64,000 bases of DNA from Gallionellaceae bacterium (GTDB lineage Bacteria > Pseudomonadota > Gammaproteobacteria > Burkholderiales > Thiobacillaceae). The DNA is taken from contig JAQTLU010000003.1 of NCBI GenBank assembly GCA_028714735.1, positions 186,001 to 250,000 on the forward strand, read 5' to 3'. A program made the translations under genes and the position numbers. The notes under the pieces were generated by a model, which searched no databases, was not told where the DNA came from, and was given only the letters and a program-made list of their open reading frames with translations. Positions 46,929 to 58,108 of this stretch are shown in pieces. The first letter of the stretch is position 1, and every line of letters starts with the position of its first letter.

Positions 46929-47789
46929 ATGATGGTGATCATCGGCTGGGTCGTGGCACTGGCGGGCATCTTCGGCGGCTATGCCGCTGCCGGCGGCCAT
47001 CTCGCCGCGCTCCTGCAGCCCCTCGAAATCGTCATGATCGCCGGCGGCGCCGGCGGCGCCTTCATCGCCGCCAACACCATGCACGGCATCAAGCACACCA
47101 TCGGCGGCCTGGTCAGTTGCTTCAAGGGCTCCCCGTTCACCAAGGGCTTCTACATGGAACTCCTGGCCCTGCTGTTCGAACTCCTGGCCAAGGTGCGCAA
47201 GGAGGGCCTGATGGCGCTGGAGAACGATGTCGAGGAACCGGACAAGAGCCCGATCTTCGCCAAGTACCCGGTCATCACCTCGGATCACCACATCGTCGAA
47301 TTCATCACCGATTACCTGCGTCTGATGGTGGGCGGCAACCTGAACGCCCTCGAAATCGAAAACCTGATGGACAACGAGATCGAGACCCACAACCACGAGG
47401 AGATGCATTCCTCCCATGCCGTCGCCAGGCTGGCCGACGGCATGCCGGCCTTCGGTATCGTCGCGGCAGTGATGGGCGTGGTCCACACCATGGAATCGCT
47501 CAACCTGCCGCCGACCGAACTAGGCATCCTGATCGCCCACGCCCTGGTCGGCACCTTCCTCGGTATCCTGCTTTCCTATGGTTTCGTCGCCCCGCTGGCC
47601 ACCGTACTGGAGGGCAAGGCGGCCGAAAACACCAAGGTCTACCAGACCATCAAGGTCGTGATACTGGCCTCCCTGAACGGATTTGCCCCCCAGGTCTGCG
47701 TCGAATTCGGGCGCAAGGTCCTGTTCTCGACCGAACGTCCCTCCTTCCGCGAACTCGAGGAAGACATCAAGAGCCGCAAGGGAAAATAA
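46929..47789 (+). CDS. motA: Flagellar motor stator protein MotA
   Basis: A 286-aa stator subunit with four membrane helices (about 1-20, 33-50, 170-190 and 202-220). The cytoplasmic loop (about 60-165) has charged KVRKEGLMALENDVEEP, and GIVAAVMGVVHTM is the conserved helix-3 segment with the conserved proline nearby. With MotB it forms the proton channel that turns the flagellum. Two adjacent ATG codons open the gene after GAGGAG. The flagellar genes themselves are not in the window. Confidence 0.95.
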   Translation: MMVIIGWVVALAGIFGGYAAAGGHLAALLQPLEIVMIAGGAGGAFIAANTMHGIKHTIGGLVSCFKGSPFTKGFYMELLALLFELLAKVRKEGLMALENDVEEPDKSPIFAKYPVITSDHHIVEFITDYLRLMVGGNLNALEIENLMDNEIETHNHEEMHSSHAVARLADGMPAFGIVAAVMGVVHTMESLNLPPTELGILIAHALVGTFLGILLSYGFVAPLATVLEGKAAENTKVYQTIKVVILASLNGFAPQVCVEFGRKVLFSTERPSFRELEEDIKSRKGK

Positions 47790-47845
47790 GCTATCCACAC
47801 TCAGCGATCAGCCTTCAGCAATCCGAGATCAGCTAGGACAAGAGC

Positions 47846-48757
47846 ATGGCCGACGATACCCAACGTCCGATAGTCATCAAGCGCATCAAGAAGGTTGGCG
47901 GTGCCGCCCACGGCGGCGCCTGGAAGATCGCCTATGCCGACTTCGTCACCGCCATGATGGCCTTCTTCCTGCTGATGTGGCTGCTGGGCTCATCCACCAA
48001 GGCCCAGTTGCAAGGTATTGCCGATTACTTCCAGACGCCGCTGAAAGTCGCCCTTCAGGGCGGCTATGGTTCGGGCGACGCCTCCAGCGTGGTCAAGGGC
48101 GGCGGCGAGGATCTGACCCGCAAGGCCGGCCAGGTCAAACGCGGCGAGACCGAAAAAACCAAGGACATCATCAGCCTGGAGAAGGCCAAGGCGGAAAAGG
48201 CCAAGTTGGAGGACATGAAGACCAAGCTGGAAAAGATGATCGACAGGAGCGAGAAGCTGAAGGCGTTCAAGAAACAGCTCAAGATCGACATCACCGACGA
48301 AGGCCTGCGCATCCAGATCGTCGACGACCAGAACCGGCCCATGTTCGACTCCGGCGGTGCGGCGATGAAGCCCTACACCCGCGACATCCTGCGCGAGATC
48401 GGCAAGACCCTGAACGAACTGCCCAACCGCATCAGCCTGTCCGGCCACACCGACGCCGTGCAATACACCACCGGAGAGCGCGGCTACAGCAACTGGGAAC
48501 TGTCCGCCGACCGGGCCAACGCCTCGCGGCGCGAACTGGTGGCCGGCGGCCTGGAAGACGGCAAGATCATGCGCGTGGTCGGCCTCGGCTCGGCGGTGCC
48601 GTTCAACAGGGACAACCCCAACGACCCGGTCAACCGGCGCATCTCGATCATCGTGATGAACAAGAAGGCGGAAGAAGCCATCAACAAGGAGGCCGGCAAC
48701 CAGATCGAAGCCGGGTCCGCCAGCGAAGTCGAGACCCGGCTTGGCCAGCCACGTTGA
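47846..48757 (+). CDS. motB: Flagellar motor stator protein MotB
   Basis: A 303-aa stator subunit. The single membrane helix WKIAYADFVTAMMAFFLLMWLLG carries the proton-accepting Asp at residue 32. A Lys/Glu-rich linker follows (about 85-145). The OmpA-like peptidoglycan-binding domain lies at about 160-285, with GHTDAVQYTTGERGYSNWELSADRANASRREL and the NRRISIIVM end. Starts 56 bp after motA; the gap contains pseudo-repeated ATCAGC words. Confidence 0.95.
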   Translation: MADDTQRPIVIKRIKKVGGAAHGGAWKIAYADFVTAMMAFFLLMWLLGSSTKAQLQGIADYFQTPLKVALQGGYGSGDASSVVKGGGEDLTRKAGQVKRGETEKTKDIISLEKAKAEKAKLEDMKTKLEKMIDRSEKLKAFKKQLKIDITDEGLRIQIVDDQNRPMFDSGGAAMKPYTRDILREIGKTLNELPNRISLSGHTDAVQYTTGERGYSNWELSADRANASRRELVAGGLEDGKIMRVVGLGSAVPFNRDNPNDPVNRRISIIVMNKKAEEAINKEAGNQIEAGSASEVETRLGQPR

Positions 48758-48770
48758 CGCCCTGCCTGCC

Positions 48771-49499
48771 ATGACCCGCCGGCGCCTCTCCCCCGCGCCG
48801 GCCTCCCTGTTGATCATGCTGGCGGCCTGGCTGCCCTTCCTGCCGATGCTGGCGATGGACTGGCCGCTATCCAACCTGGTGCTTATGCAGGGCGCTGCCG
48901 CCCTGCTGCTGTCCCGCTGGTTCCGCCTGCCTCTCTGGTGGCAGGTCATCAATACCGGTTTTTTCCCGCTCCTCTGGCTGGTCTACCAGGCCGACATCGA
49001 GCCGATCTGGTTCCTGGCCGGCTTTGCCTTGCTCGCCCTGACCTCGCTCGGCAGCCTGAAGACCCGGGTGCCGCTCTATCTGTCCAGCCAGCGGGCCGTC
49101 GAAGCCGTGGCCGGGCGGGTGCCAGCCCAAGCCAGGGTGCTCGACCTCGGCTGTGGCCTGGGCGGCTGGCTGGCCAGTCTCAAGACCCGCCGGCCCGACC
49201 TGGTTCTGGCCGGGGTCGAGGTGGCGCCGCTGAACTGGCTGGCCAGCCGCCTGCGCCTGAACGGCAAGGCCGCCATCCGCCTGGGCAGCCTGTGGGAGGA
49301 AGACCTGTCGGACTATGACGTCGTCTATGCCTACCTCTCGCCGGCCCCGATGGCCGAACTGTGGCGCAAGGTGGAGCGTGAAATGCGGCCCGGCAGCCTG
49401 TTCATCAGCAACACCTTCGCCGTGCCCGGCATCGAACCGGATGAGACGGTCGAACTCAAGGACTTGAGCCACGCGAGGTTGCTGATATGGCGGCGATGA
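48771..49499 (+). CDS. Class I SAM-dependent methyltransferase with N-terminal membrane helices
   Basis: A 242-aa protein. Two or three hydrophobic segments fill the first 95 residues. A Rossmann methyltransferase then starts at VLDLGCGLGGWLASL (motif I) with the acidic strand LAGVEVAPLNWLASRLRL. The gene ends 12 bases inside the following HDOD gene. The substrate is unknown. ATG 48771 is preferred over an in-frame TTG at 48741. The downstream signalling gene suggests a taxis or envelope task, but nothing proves it. Confidence 0.75.
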   Translation: MTRRRLSPAPASLLIMLAAWLPFLPMLAMDWPLSNLVLMQGAAALLLSRWFRLPLWWQVINTGFFPLLWLVYQADIEPIWFLAGFALLALTSLGSLKTRVPLYLSSQRAVEAVAGRVPAQARVLDLGCGLGGWLASLKTRRPDLVLAGVEVAPLNWLASRLRLNGKAAIRLGSLWEEDLSDYDVVYAYLSPAPMAELWRKVEREMRPGSLFISNTFAVPGIEPDETVELKDLSHARLLIWRR

Positions 49500-51196
49500 C
49501 CCTGGAACATTGGCTGGCCCGGCTGAAACCCGGCGAAACGCCGGTCTTCCGGCACACCAAGGAAGCCCTGGCCGAGTTGGCGCCGCGCGGCGACAAGGTG
49601 AGCGCCAAGGAAATCGTCGCCCCCATCCTGGCCGACCCGCTGGCCACGCTGCGCCTGATCTTCAACGCCAACAACCGCTCCAGCCGCCATTTCGGCACCG
49701 AGGTCGCCACGGTCGAACACGCCATCCTGATGCAGGGCGTGAGCATCTTTCTGGCCAAGGTGCGCGACCTGCCGGTCCTGGAAGACACGCCGCAGGGCCG
49801 CGACAAGGATATCCTCGCCTCGCTCTACCGGCTGGCCCGGCTGGCCCAGCATGCCTCCTGGCAGGCGCGCGATTTCGGCACCCTGTACCATGACACCCGC
49901 GCGGAGGAACTCCAGGTCGCCGCCGTCCTCTACTACGCCCCCGAATTCCTGTTCTGGCTGGACGCCCCCGACATCGCCGACCAGCTGGCCCGGTTGCGCC
50001 GCAGGCTGCCCTCCGCCGAGGCGGAACAGCAGGCCATCGGTTTTGTACTGCCGCCGTTCCGCGAGATGTTGCTGGAGTCCTGGAAGATACCGGAAGTGAC
50101 CCGCGACCTGTTGAAGGCCGAAGACGGCGGTCACGTGCGCTCGCGCATCGTCCGCGCCGCCCTGGACATCGCCCACCGCAGCCGTCACGGCTGGTGGAAC
50201 GAACGCCTGGCAGAGAGCTACCAGACCCTGGCCGAAATCGAGCACATGGCGATCGACATGGTCGTCACCACGGTCCATGACAATGCCATCCGCGCCGCCC
50301 GTGCCGGCAGTTGGGTGCATGCGGCCCCGGCGGCGGCCTGGCTGCCCATGCAGGCCGGGGAATGGCCGCGCGAGATCGAGCCGGAACCGATTCGGCCCGC
50401 CGTGCCCGAACAGGACCTGGCCCGGCCCATCGCCGCCGACAAGGAAACGCCCCGGCCAGCCGTGCCCATGCAGGAAGCGGCCAAACCCGCCGCGCCGGTG
50501 ACGAAAGTGGTCAAACCCGCCGTGCCGGTGCCGGAACTGGTAAAGCCCGCCGTGCCGGTGCCGGAACCGGTAAAGCCCGCCGTGCCGGTGCCGGAACCGG
50601 TAAAGCCCGCCGTGCCCGAAAAAGAGGCTTCCCGGCCCGCCGTGCCCGAGAAACCCGAGCCGGTCCATACGGCCTGTCCGATGCCGGTCCGCTCGGTCCT
50701 CGATGAGACCATAGCCAACATCGAGAGCCATCTGGACAACAGCCTCAGCCTGAGCCAGATGCTGGCCATCATCCTCAAGGGCCTGCATACCGGTCTCGGA
50801 CTTACCCGCGTGCTGTTCGCCCTGGTCACGCCGGACGGCAAGCGGGTGAAATGCCGCTTTACCCTGGGCATTCCGGGCGGAGAACCGTTGCGGCACTTCG
50901 AGTTTCCACTCGACAGCAAGGACCTGTTCGGCATCCTGATGAGCAAGATGCAGTCGGTCTGGGTCAACGACGAGAATCGCGGCAAGCTCTGGCCCCGGGT
51001 CAACCCGGACCTGCGTGCCATGATCGGGAGTGGGGATTTCTATGCCATGTCGCTATTCGGCAACGACAAACCGATCGGCCTGATCTACGCCGACCGCGGC
51101 CACGGCGAATGCGAGCTGGATGGCCGGACCTACGAGGATTTCAAGAAACTCTGCCTGGAGGCGGCCAAGGGCCTGTCCCGGGTCAAGCCCGGCTGA
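49487..51196 (+). CDS. HDOD-domain signalling protein with repeat linker and GAF-like C-terminus
   Basis: A 569-aa protein. Residues about 1-270 form an HDOD-like domain (LPILADPLATLRLIFNAN-type block, VATVEHAILMQGV, then the all-helical core). Residues about 300-395 are a Pro/Val/Lys-rich linker of 10-residue repeats (VPVPEPVKPA). Residues about 400-569 resemble a GAF domain (LAIILKGLHTGLGLTRVLFALVTPDGKRVKCRF and the IGLIYADRG end). HDOD proteins regulate cyclic-di-GMP, motility or stress without HD catalysis. ATG 49487 is used because GAGG lies 8 bases ahead; ATG 49496 would give an ATGA overlap. The gene follows the motility genes. Confidence 0.75.
   Translation: MAAMTLEHWLARLKPGETPVFRHTKEALAELAPRGDKVSAKEIVAPILADPLATLRLIFNANNRSSRHFGTEVATVEHAILMQGVSIFLAKVRDLPVLEDTPQGRDKDILASLYRLARLAQHASWQARDFGTLYHDTRAEELQVAAVLYYAPEFLFWLDAPDIADQLARLRRRLPSAEAEQQAIGFVLPPFREMLLESWKIPEVTRDLLKAEDGGHVRSRIVRAALDIAHRSRHGWWNERLAESYQTLAEIEHMAIDMVVTTVHDNAIRAARAGSWVHAAPAAAWLPMQAGEWPREIEPEPIRPAVPEQDLARPIAADKETPRPAVPMQEAAKPAAPVTKVVKPAVPVPELVKPAVPVPEPVKPAVPVPEPVKPAVPEKEASRPAVPEKPEPVHTACPMPVRSVLDETIANIESHLDNSLSLSQMLAIILKGLHTGLGLTRVLFALVTPDGKRVKCRFTLGIPGGEPLRHFEFPLDSKDLFGILMSKMQSVWVNDENRGKLWPRVNPDLRAMIGSGDFYAMSLFGNDKPIGLIYADRGHGECELDGRTYEDFKKLCLEAAKGLSRVKPG
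50401..50640 (+). repeat. 30-bp coding tandem repeat in the HDOD/GAF linker
   Basis: Eight 30-bp units in phase run from 50401 to 50640. Units 50551-50580 and 50581-50610 are identical and 50521-50550 differs at one base; outer units have drifted. Each encodes a 10-residue PVPEPVKPAV-type block. Near-identical central units point to recent expansion and probable length variation between strains. Confidence 0.9.
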
Positions 51197-51227
51197 TCAG
51201 TCGGCGCGGGCAAGCCCGCGCAAGTTC

Positions 51228-53816
<2,589 letters not shown>

Positions 53817-53856
53817 GGGGTTTTTTATGTCTTTATTGGTCTGTAATATCCGCGCG

Positions 53857-53865
53857 ATTTTAGCA
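53857..53865 (-). promoter_or_regulatory. gyrA extended -10 promoter element
   Basis: On the minus strand TGC-TAAAAT lies about 40 bp before the gyrA ATG. No good -35 is present 17 bp upstream, which is usual for extended -10 promoters. Confidence 0.5.
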
Positions 53866-53963
53866 CGAAAGCCGCCTCAGACCGAGCCCGGGAAGGGATC
53901 CGGATCCGCTATTGAAGGCAGGGAATCCTGGCCTTGGGCGGCCGTTATTTCCGCTTGCCCGGA

Positions 53964-56369
53964 TCAGCGCTGCAGCGCCGCCGCCAGCGGCCGGAATTGC
54001 AGGCCGTAGAACATCTCCAGATAGCGCCGGGTCTCGGTCCGCTCCAGGTCGCTGACGTACTTCCAGAAGCCGTAGACGCGGGCCAGGGTCAGCATCCGTT
54101 CGGCATACAGGCGCCAGGTGTAGCGGTCTTCGACCCGGGCCAGGCCGCCGGCCGAGAGGGTCTGCCAGTAGTCCGGCGCCGCCTGGCAGCGCTGGAAAAA
54201 CCCGGCCATGCGGGCGGCCGCCGCCGCGCCATGGTTGGGATCGACATGGAAGCCGGAGAGGCCGTCCACGATGATCTCCTGCGGCCCGCCGAAACAGGTG
54301 GCGAAGGTCGGCAGGCCGGAGGCCATGGCCTCGATCACGGTCAGGCCGAAGGCCTCGAACAGGGCCGGCTGCACGAAGGCGCCACGCCGGTCGGCGACGT
54401 AGCGATAGAGTTCGCCCGCGGTCGCCTTGTCCAGGTGCAGGCCGAGCCAGCGCACCTCGCCGTCGAGGCCGTGGCGGTCCATCAGCTCATGCATGAGGTG
54501 GATCTGCTCGCGCTCCTCGTTGTCGCCGGACAGTCCGGGATCGACGTGGCCCGACACCACCAGCAGGTTGGCCGCCTGGCGCAGCTCGGCGTGGTTGCCG
54601 TACCAGTCGACCAGCCCGGCGATGTTCTTGATCCGATCCAGGCGGGCCATGGTGAACAGCAGCGGCTTGTCCGGATCGGCCAGCACGCCGCGCGCCTCCG
54701 GACCGGTCTGGTTGCCGTACACCTGCTGCTCGATGGCCGGATGCAGGTGACGCAGGCGGCGCTCGCTCTGGGCGTAGGAAAAATACACCTCCGGGTCGGC
54801 CCCGGGCGAGACGATGTTGAACTTGGGGTCGTAGATGTCGGTGCCGTTCACCACCCGGTACAGCCCCGGCAGGGTGAAGGCCGAGTACGACTCGTACTGG
54901 CCCAGGCTGTCGGCGGTGCCGGCGATCTCCTGATAGGTCGAGGCGATGATGAAGTCGGCCGAGTTCATGGCGATCAGGTCGGCGGTGAACTGGCAGCCGA
55001 AGTGGTACTGCGCGTCCATGTCGCGCCAGTACAGGTCGGAATAGAGGTACTTGGTCTTCTCCAGGGCATGGGCGATGTTGCACTGGGTCACCCCCAGGCT
55101 GTGCGCCATCAGCGAGGCCACCAGGTTGCCGTCGGAATAGTTGCCGATGATCAGGTCGGGCCGGCCGTGCAGTTCGGCCAGCAGTTCGCGCTCGGCGTCG
55201 GCCGCGAAGCGCTCCAGGTAGGGCCAGACCTCGAACCGGGAGATCCAGTGCGGCAGCACGTCGCCGGCCGCGTTGCGGAACGGCACCCGCAGGATGCGGG
55301 CGTTGTTGCTGCCGGCGATGGCCTCCAGGTGCTGGTCGCAGGTGGTGCCGTCCGCCTCCGGGATCAGCCGGCTGATCACCACCACCTGGGGTTCGATGCC
55401 GTGCAGGCCCTGTTCGTCCAGGCGCCGGCGCATGTCGGCCTCGAGCGCACGCACCTGGTCGAGGATGTAGACCACCTGGCCGCCGGTGTCGGGCCGGCCG
55501 AGCACGTTGGACTGGCCGAACCAGCCGTGCGGCGACAGGATGGCGACCGAGAAGATCATCGGGATGCGGGCCAGGAAGCTTTCCATGATGTGCGGCGAGG
55601 GCGCTTCCAGGAGGTCGCGCAGCAGCCCCATGGTCTCCCGTGTGCGCCGGGCGTCGCTGCCCCAGCCGGGCTGGAAGCCGAGCCCGAGCAGGGCGGCGGC
55701 AAAGCGGTCCCAGGGCGTGGCCGGATCGAGTCGGGTCAGCACGCTGTCGGCCTGGCGCAAGGCGCTGCGCAGGCTGTCCAGGTCGCCGACGTCGGCGCTC
55801 AGCATCAGTTGCTGGTCCTGGCAGCGGTGCAGGCGGAGGAAATCGAGCAGGCGCAGGGCGCCGCCCTCCAGGGTCTCGAACATCCGGCTGGACAGGCGGC
55901 GATTCAGGAAACGCACGCCATGGCCGATGGAATCGGCCTCCAGCAGCTTGGGCAGGCCGCGCGAAAACGGCGCCACGTCGAACTCCAGAGTCCAGGCCCC
56001 CTCCTCCACGCCGGCCGCCAGGCGCTCCTTGAAATGCAGGTAGGCGGCCGTGGCGACCGGTTCCAGGTCCATCGTCTCCAGATGCACGCGCAGGTACAGC
56101 CAGCGCGCCACGCTGAGGCGCAGTGCCAGATACAGCCAGGCATGGTTGACGGCCCCCTCCTGGCAATAGCCGATCGCCTCGGACAGCGGGGTGGCGGCCA
56201 GTTGGCCATCGCCGTCGGATGCCCCGGCCATGTCGGCGAAGGCATCGACGATCTCGCTCCTGAGCAGGAATTGCCGGCCCAGACCGGTCAGGCCATGCAG
56301 CACGCGGTGGGCCTCGGTGCGGTGATCCTGGAAATAGACCCGCAAACGTTCGGTCAGGCTGACCCTCAA
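53964..56369 (-). CDS. Sucrose synthase
   Basis: An 801-aa GT4-family sucrose synthase, reversibly converting sucrose and UDP (or ADP) to nucleotide-glucose and fructose. The N-terminal 260 residues are the regulatory part. GT-B motifs follow: [61 protein letters not shown] long frame upstream is not homologous. The TTG at 56369 gives a TTGA overlap with the kinase stop and the usual length of about 800, so I choose it. Last gene of the sps-spp-kinase-susA-type operon. It can feed sucrose carbon back to UDP-glucose. Confidence 0.93.
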   Translation of the reverse strand: MRVSLTERLRVYFQDHRTEAHRVLHGLTGLGRQFLLRSEIVDAFADMAGASDGDGQLAATPLSEAIGYCQEGAVNHAWLYLALRLSVARWLYLRVHLETMDLEPVATAAYLHFKERLAAGVEEGAWTLEFDVAPFSRGLPKLLEADSIGHGVRFLNRRLSSRMFETLEGGALRLLDFLRLHRCQDQQLMLSADVGDLDSLRSALRQADSVLTRLDPATPWDRFAAALLGLGFQPGWGSDARRTRETMGLLRDLLEAPSPHIMESFLARIPMIFSVAILSPHGWFGQSNVLGRPDTGGQVVYILDQVRALEADMRRRLDEQGLHGIEPQVVVISRLIPEADGTTCDQHLEAIAGSNNARILRVPFRNAAGDVLPHWISRFEVWPYLERFAADAERELLAELHGRPDLIIGNYSDGNLVASLMAHSLGVTQCNIAHALEKTKYLYSDLYWRDMDAQYHFGCQFTADLIAMNSADFIIASTYQEIAGTADSLGQYESYSAFTLPGLYRVVNGTDIYDPKFNIVSPGADPEVYFSYAQSERRLRHLHPAIEQQVYGNQTGPEARGVLADPDKPLLFTMARLDRIKNIAGLVDWYGNHAELRQAANLLVVSGHVDPGLSGDNEEREQIHLMHELMDRHGLDGEVRWLGLHLDKATAGELYRYVADRRGAFVQPALFEAFGLTVIEAMASGLPTFATCFGGPQEIIVDGLSGFHVDPNHGAAAAARMAGFFQRCQAAPDYWQTLSAGGLARVEDRYTWRLYAERMLTLARVYGFWKYVSDLERTETRRYLEMFYGLQFRPLAAALQR

Positions 56370-57253
56370 GGTTCGCCCCAGGCGGCCAGAAAACGCTGGT
56401 AGAAGCCGGGATCGGCCACCGTCGCGCCATGCACGCCGACCATGGCCGAGGCGAAGTCCTGCGCCCGGCGCAGGGTCAGGGCGATATCCCAAGCGGACAG
56501 CAGGCCGAGCATCAGCACCGAGGCGAAGGCATCGCCGGCGCCGACCGTATCCACCACTGTGGCGGCCACGACCGGGCGCACCGTCGCGTGGCCGCCCTGC
56601 TGGTCGACCGCGAAGGCGCCGTCGCCGCCCCGGGTGACCACCAGCCGGCGCAGGTCGCGGCGGCGGCACAGCCTGGCCGCCCGCTCGACCGGATCGCCAT
56701 CATCCGATTCCAGGCGCTCCAGTTCGTCCAGGTTGAGCTTGACCCAGGCCGCCCGGTCCAGCCAGGCCGTCACGTCGGCGGCCGACCACCAGGGCGCGCG
56801 CAGGTTGACGTCGAGGAAGATGGGCGCCTGGTAGCGCCGGACCAGGGCGTCCAGGGCCGCACGGGAGGCGCCGCCCCACAGGGCCAGGCTGCCGTGGTAG
56901 AGCAGCGCCGGCGTGGCGAAGCGGTCCAGCCCGGCGGCCTCGATATGGCCGTAGGCCTGGTCGGGATCGATGCGGTAATGCGGCTCGCCGTCGACCAGGC
57001 TGACATCCACCGCGCCGGTGGCACGCTGCGGATCGGTCTGCAGCCCCGCCGTATCCATGCCCCAGTCGAGCATCGCCTGGCGCACCCGGGCGCCGGCGGC
57101 ATCGGCACCGACCCGGCTGACGAACACCGGCGCGGCGCCGAAGCCCTGCAGATGCCAGGCGGTGTTGAACGGGGCGCCGCCCAGGACCGCGCTGCCGTCC
57201 GGAAAACGGTCGAACAGAACCTCGCCGAAGATCATTGGACGGGGCGAGTTCAT
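56366..57253 (-). CDS. PfkB-family carbohydrate kinase, likely fructokinase
   Basis: A 295-aa ribokinase-fold sugar kinase. [28 protein letters not shown] is the sugar-binding N-terminus seen in fructokinases, and the C-terminal PfkB signature is [15 protein letters not shown] with the catalytic Asp in GAGD. Fructokinase is inferred from the operon, which produces fructose by sucrose synthase and amylosucrase; the related gene in methylotroph sucrose clusters has this role. Its start overlaps the phosphatase stop and its stop overlaps the sucrose synthase start. Confidence 0.85.
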   Translation of the reverse strand: MNSPRPMIFGEVLFDRFPDGSAVLGGAPFNTAWHLQGFGAAPVFVSRVGADAAGARVRQAMLDWGMDTAGLQTDPQRATGAVDVSLVDGEPHYRIDPDQAYGHIEAAGLDRFATPALLYHGSLALWGGASRAALDALVRRYQAPIFLDVNLRAPWWSAADVTAWLDRAAWVKLNLDELERLESDDGDPVERAARLCRRRDLRRLVVTRGGDGAFAVDQQGGHATVRPVVAATVVDTVGAGDAFASVLMLGLLSAWDIALTLRRAQDFASAMVGVHGATVADPGFYQRFLAAWGEP

Positions 57254-58107
57254 GACCGGTTCTCCAGGCCCGGCATCCAGTCGCGCGTCTGCGGCATGAA
57301 ATGCGCCAGCCCTTCCAGGATGCCGGCGCTGTAGTTGCCGTTCAGGCCGGCCCAGCCGCCTCGGGCCAGGTACAGGAGTTCCGGGTGCCCCTGCCGGCGC
57401 GCCAAGTCCAGCACCTGCCGCCGCACCGTCTCGTCGGCATTGGCGACCAGCACGGCGGGGATGGGGCCGGTCAGCGCCTCCAGATCGTTGCCGCTGTCGC
57501 CGGCGAACAGGGCCTGCCGGTACGGCAGGTCCAGCTGCCGGGCCAGGAATTCCAGGGCCTGCAGCTTGCTGGCCGAGGCCGGCAGGACATCGAGCAGGCC
57601 GACATCGGCCGCCTCGTCGATGCTCCAGATCAGGTTGGCGCGCACCCCGAGCGCCGCCAGTCGCGCCCGCGCCGAAGCCAGCAAGGGCGCCGGATCGGCC
57701 AGCACGGGGGTGTAGTAGCTCAGCTTCCAGGTGTTCTGTTTCCCGCCTTCCTGCAGCCGCAGTTCGGCGATAGGCGTCAACGCGGCGGCCAGTTCGCCTA
57801 CCGTCCGGCCGGACCAGTCCCGGCCGATCGCCGCGGCCCAGTCGGGCTGCTCATGCCAGCCTTCGCCGTCGATCCGGTACAGGGTGGTGCCGACGTCGCC
57901 GATGACATAGTCCGGCTCGGGCAGGCCGTACTCGGCGATGGCCGCCTCGACCAGCGCCCGGTGGCGGCCGGTGACATAGGCCAGCACCACCTCCGGACGC
58001 GCCGCCACGGCGGCGAACAGGCCACGGGCGCCGGGCGATTCCGGCTGCGCGCCGTTCGGCAGCAGGGTCCGGTCCATGTCCGTGGCCAGCAGGATGCGCG
58101 CCGGCAT
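57250..58107 (-). CDS. Sucrose-phosphate phosphatase (HAD, S6PP family)
   Basis: A 285-aa HAD phosphatase removing phosphate from sucrose-6-phosphate. Motif I is LLATDMDRTLLPNG (nucleophile and acid Asp), motif II lies in VLAYVTGRH, and motif IV is FAGDSGNDLEAL. KLSYYTP is typical of the sucrose-phosphatase cap. ATG 58107 has AGGAGG just upstream, and only one base separates it from the synthase stop. The catalytic residues are complete, unlike the HAD-like tail of the neighbouring synthase. Confidence 0.88.
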   Translation of the reverse strand: MPARILLATDMDRTLLPNGAQPESPGARGLFAAVAARPEVVLAYVTGRHRALVEAAIAEYGLPEPDYVIGDVGTTLYRIDGEGWHEQPDWAAAIGRDWSGRTVGELAAALTPIAELRLQEGGKQNTWKLSYYTPVLADPAPLLASARARLAALGVRANLIWSIDEAADVGLLDVLPASASKLQALEFLARQLDLPYRQALFAGDSGNDLEALTGPIPAVLVANADETVRRQVLDLARRQGHPELLYLARGGWAGLNGNYSAGILEGLAHFMPQTRDWMPGLENRS

Positions 58108-58108
58108 C

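Noticed and set aside
53934-56402. 822-codon open frame on the plus strand opposite sucrose synthase.
   Set aside because: It is the codon-phase shadow of a high-GC gene; its translation has no domain and the sucrose synthase homology on the other strand is clear.
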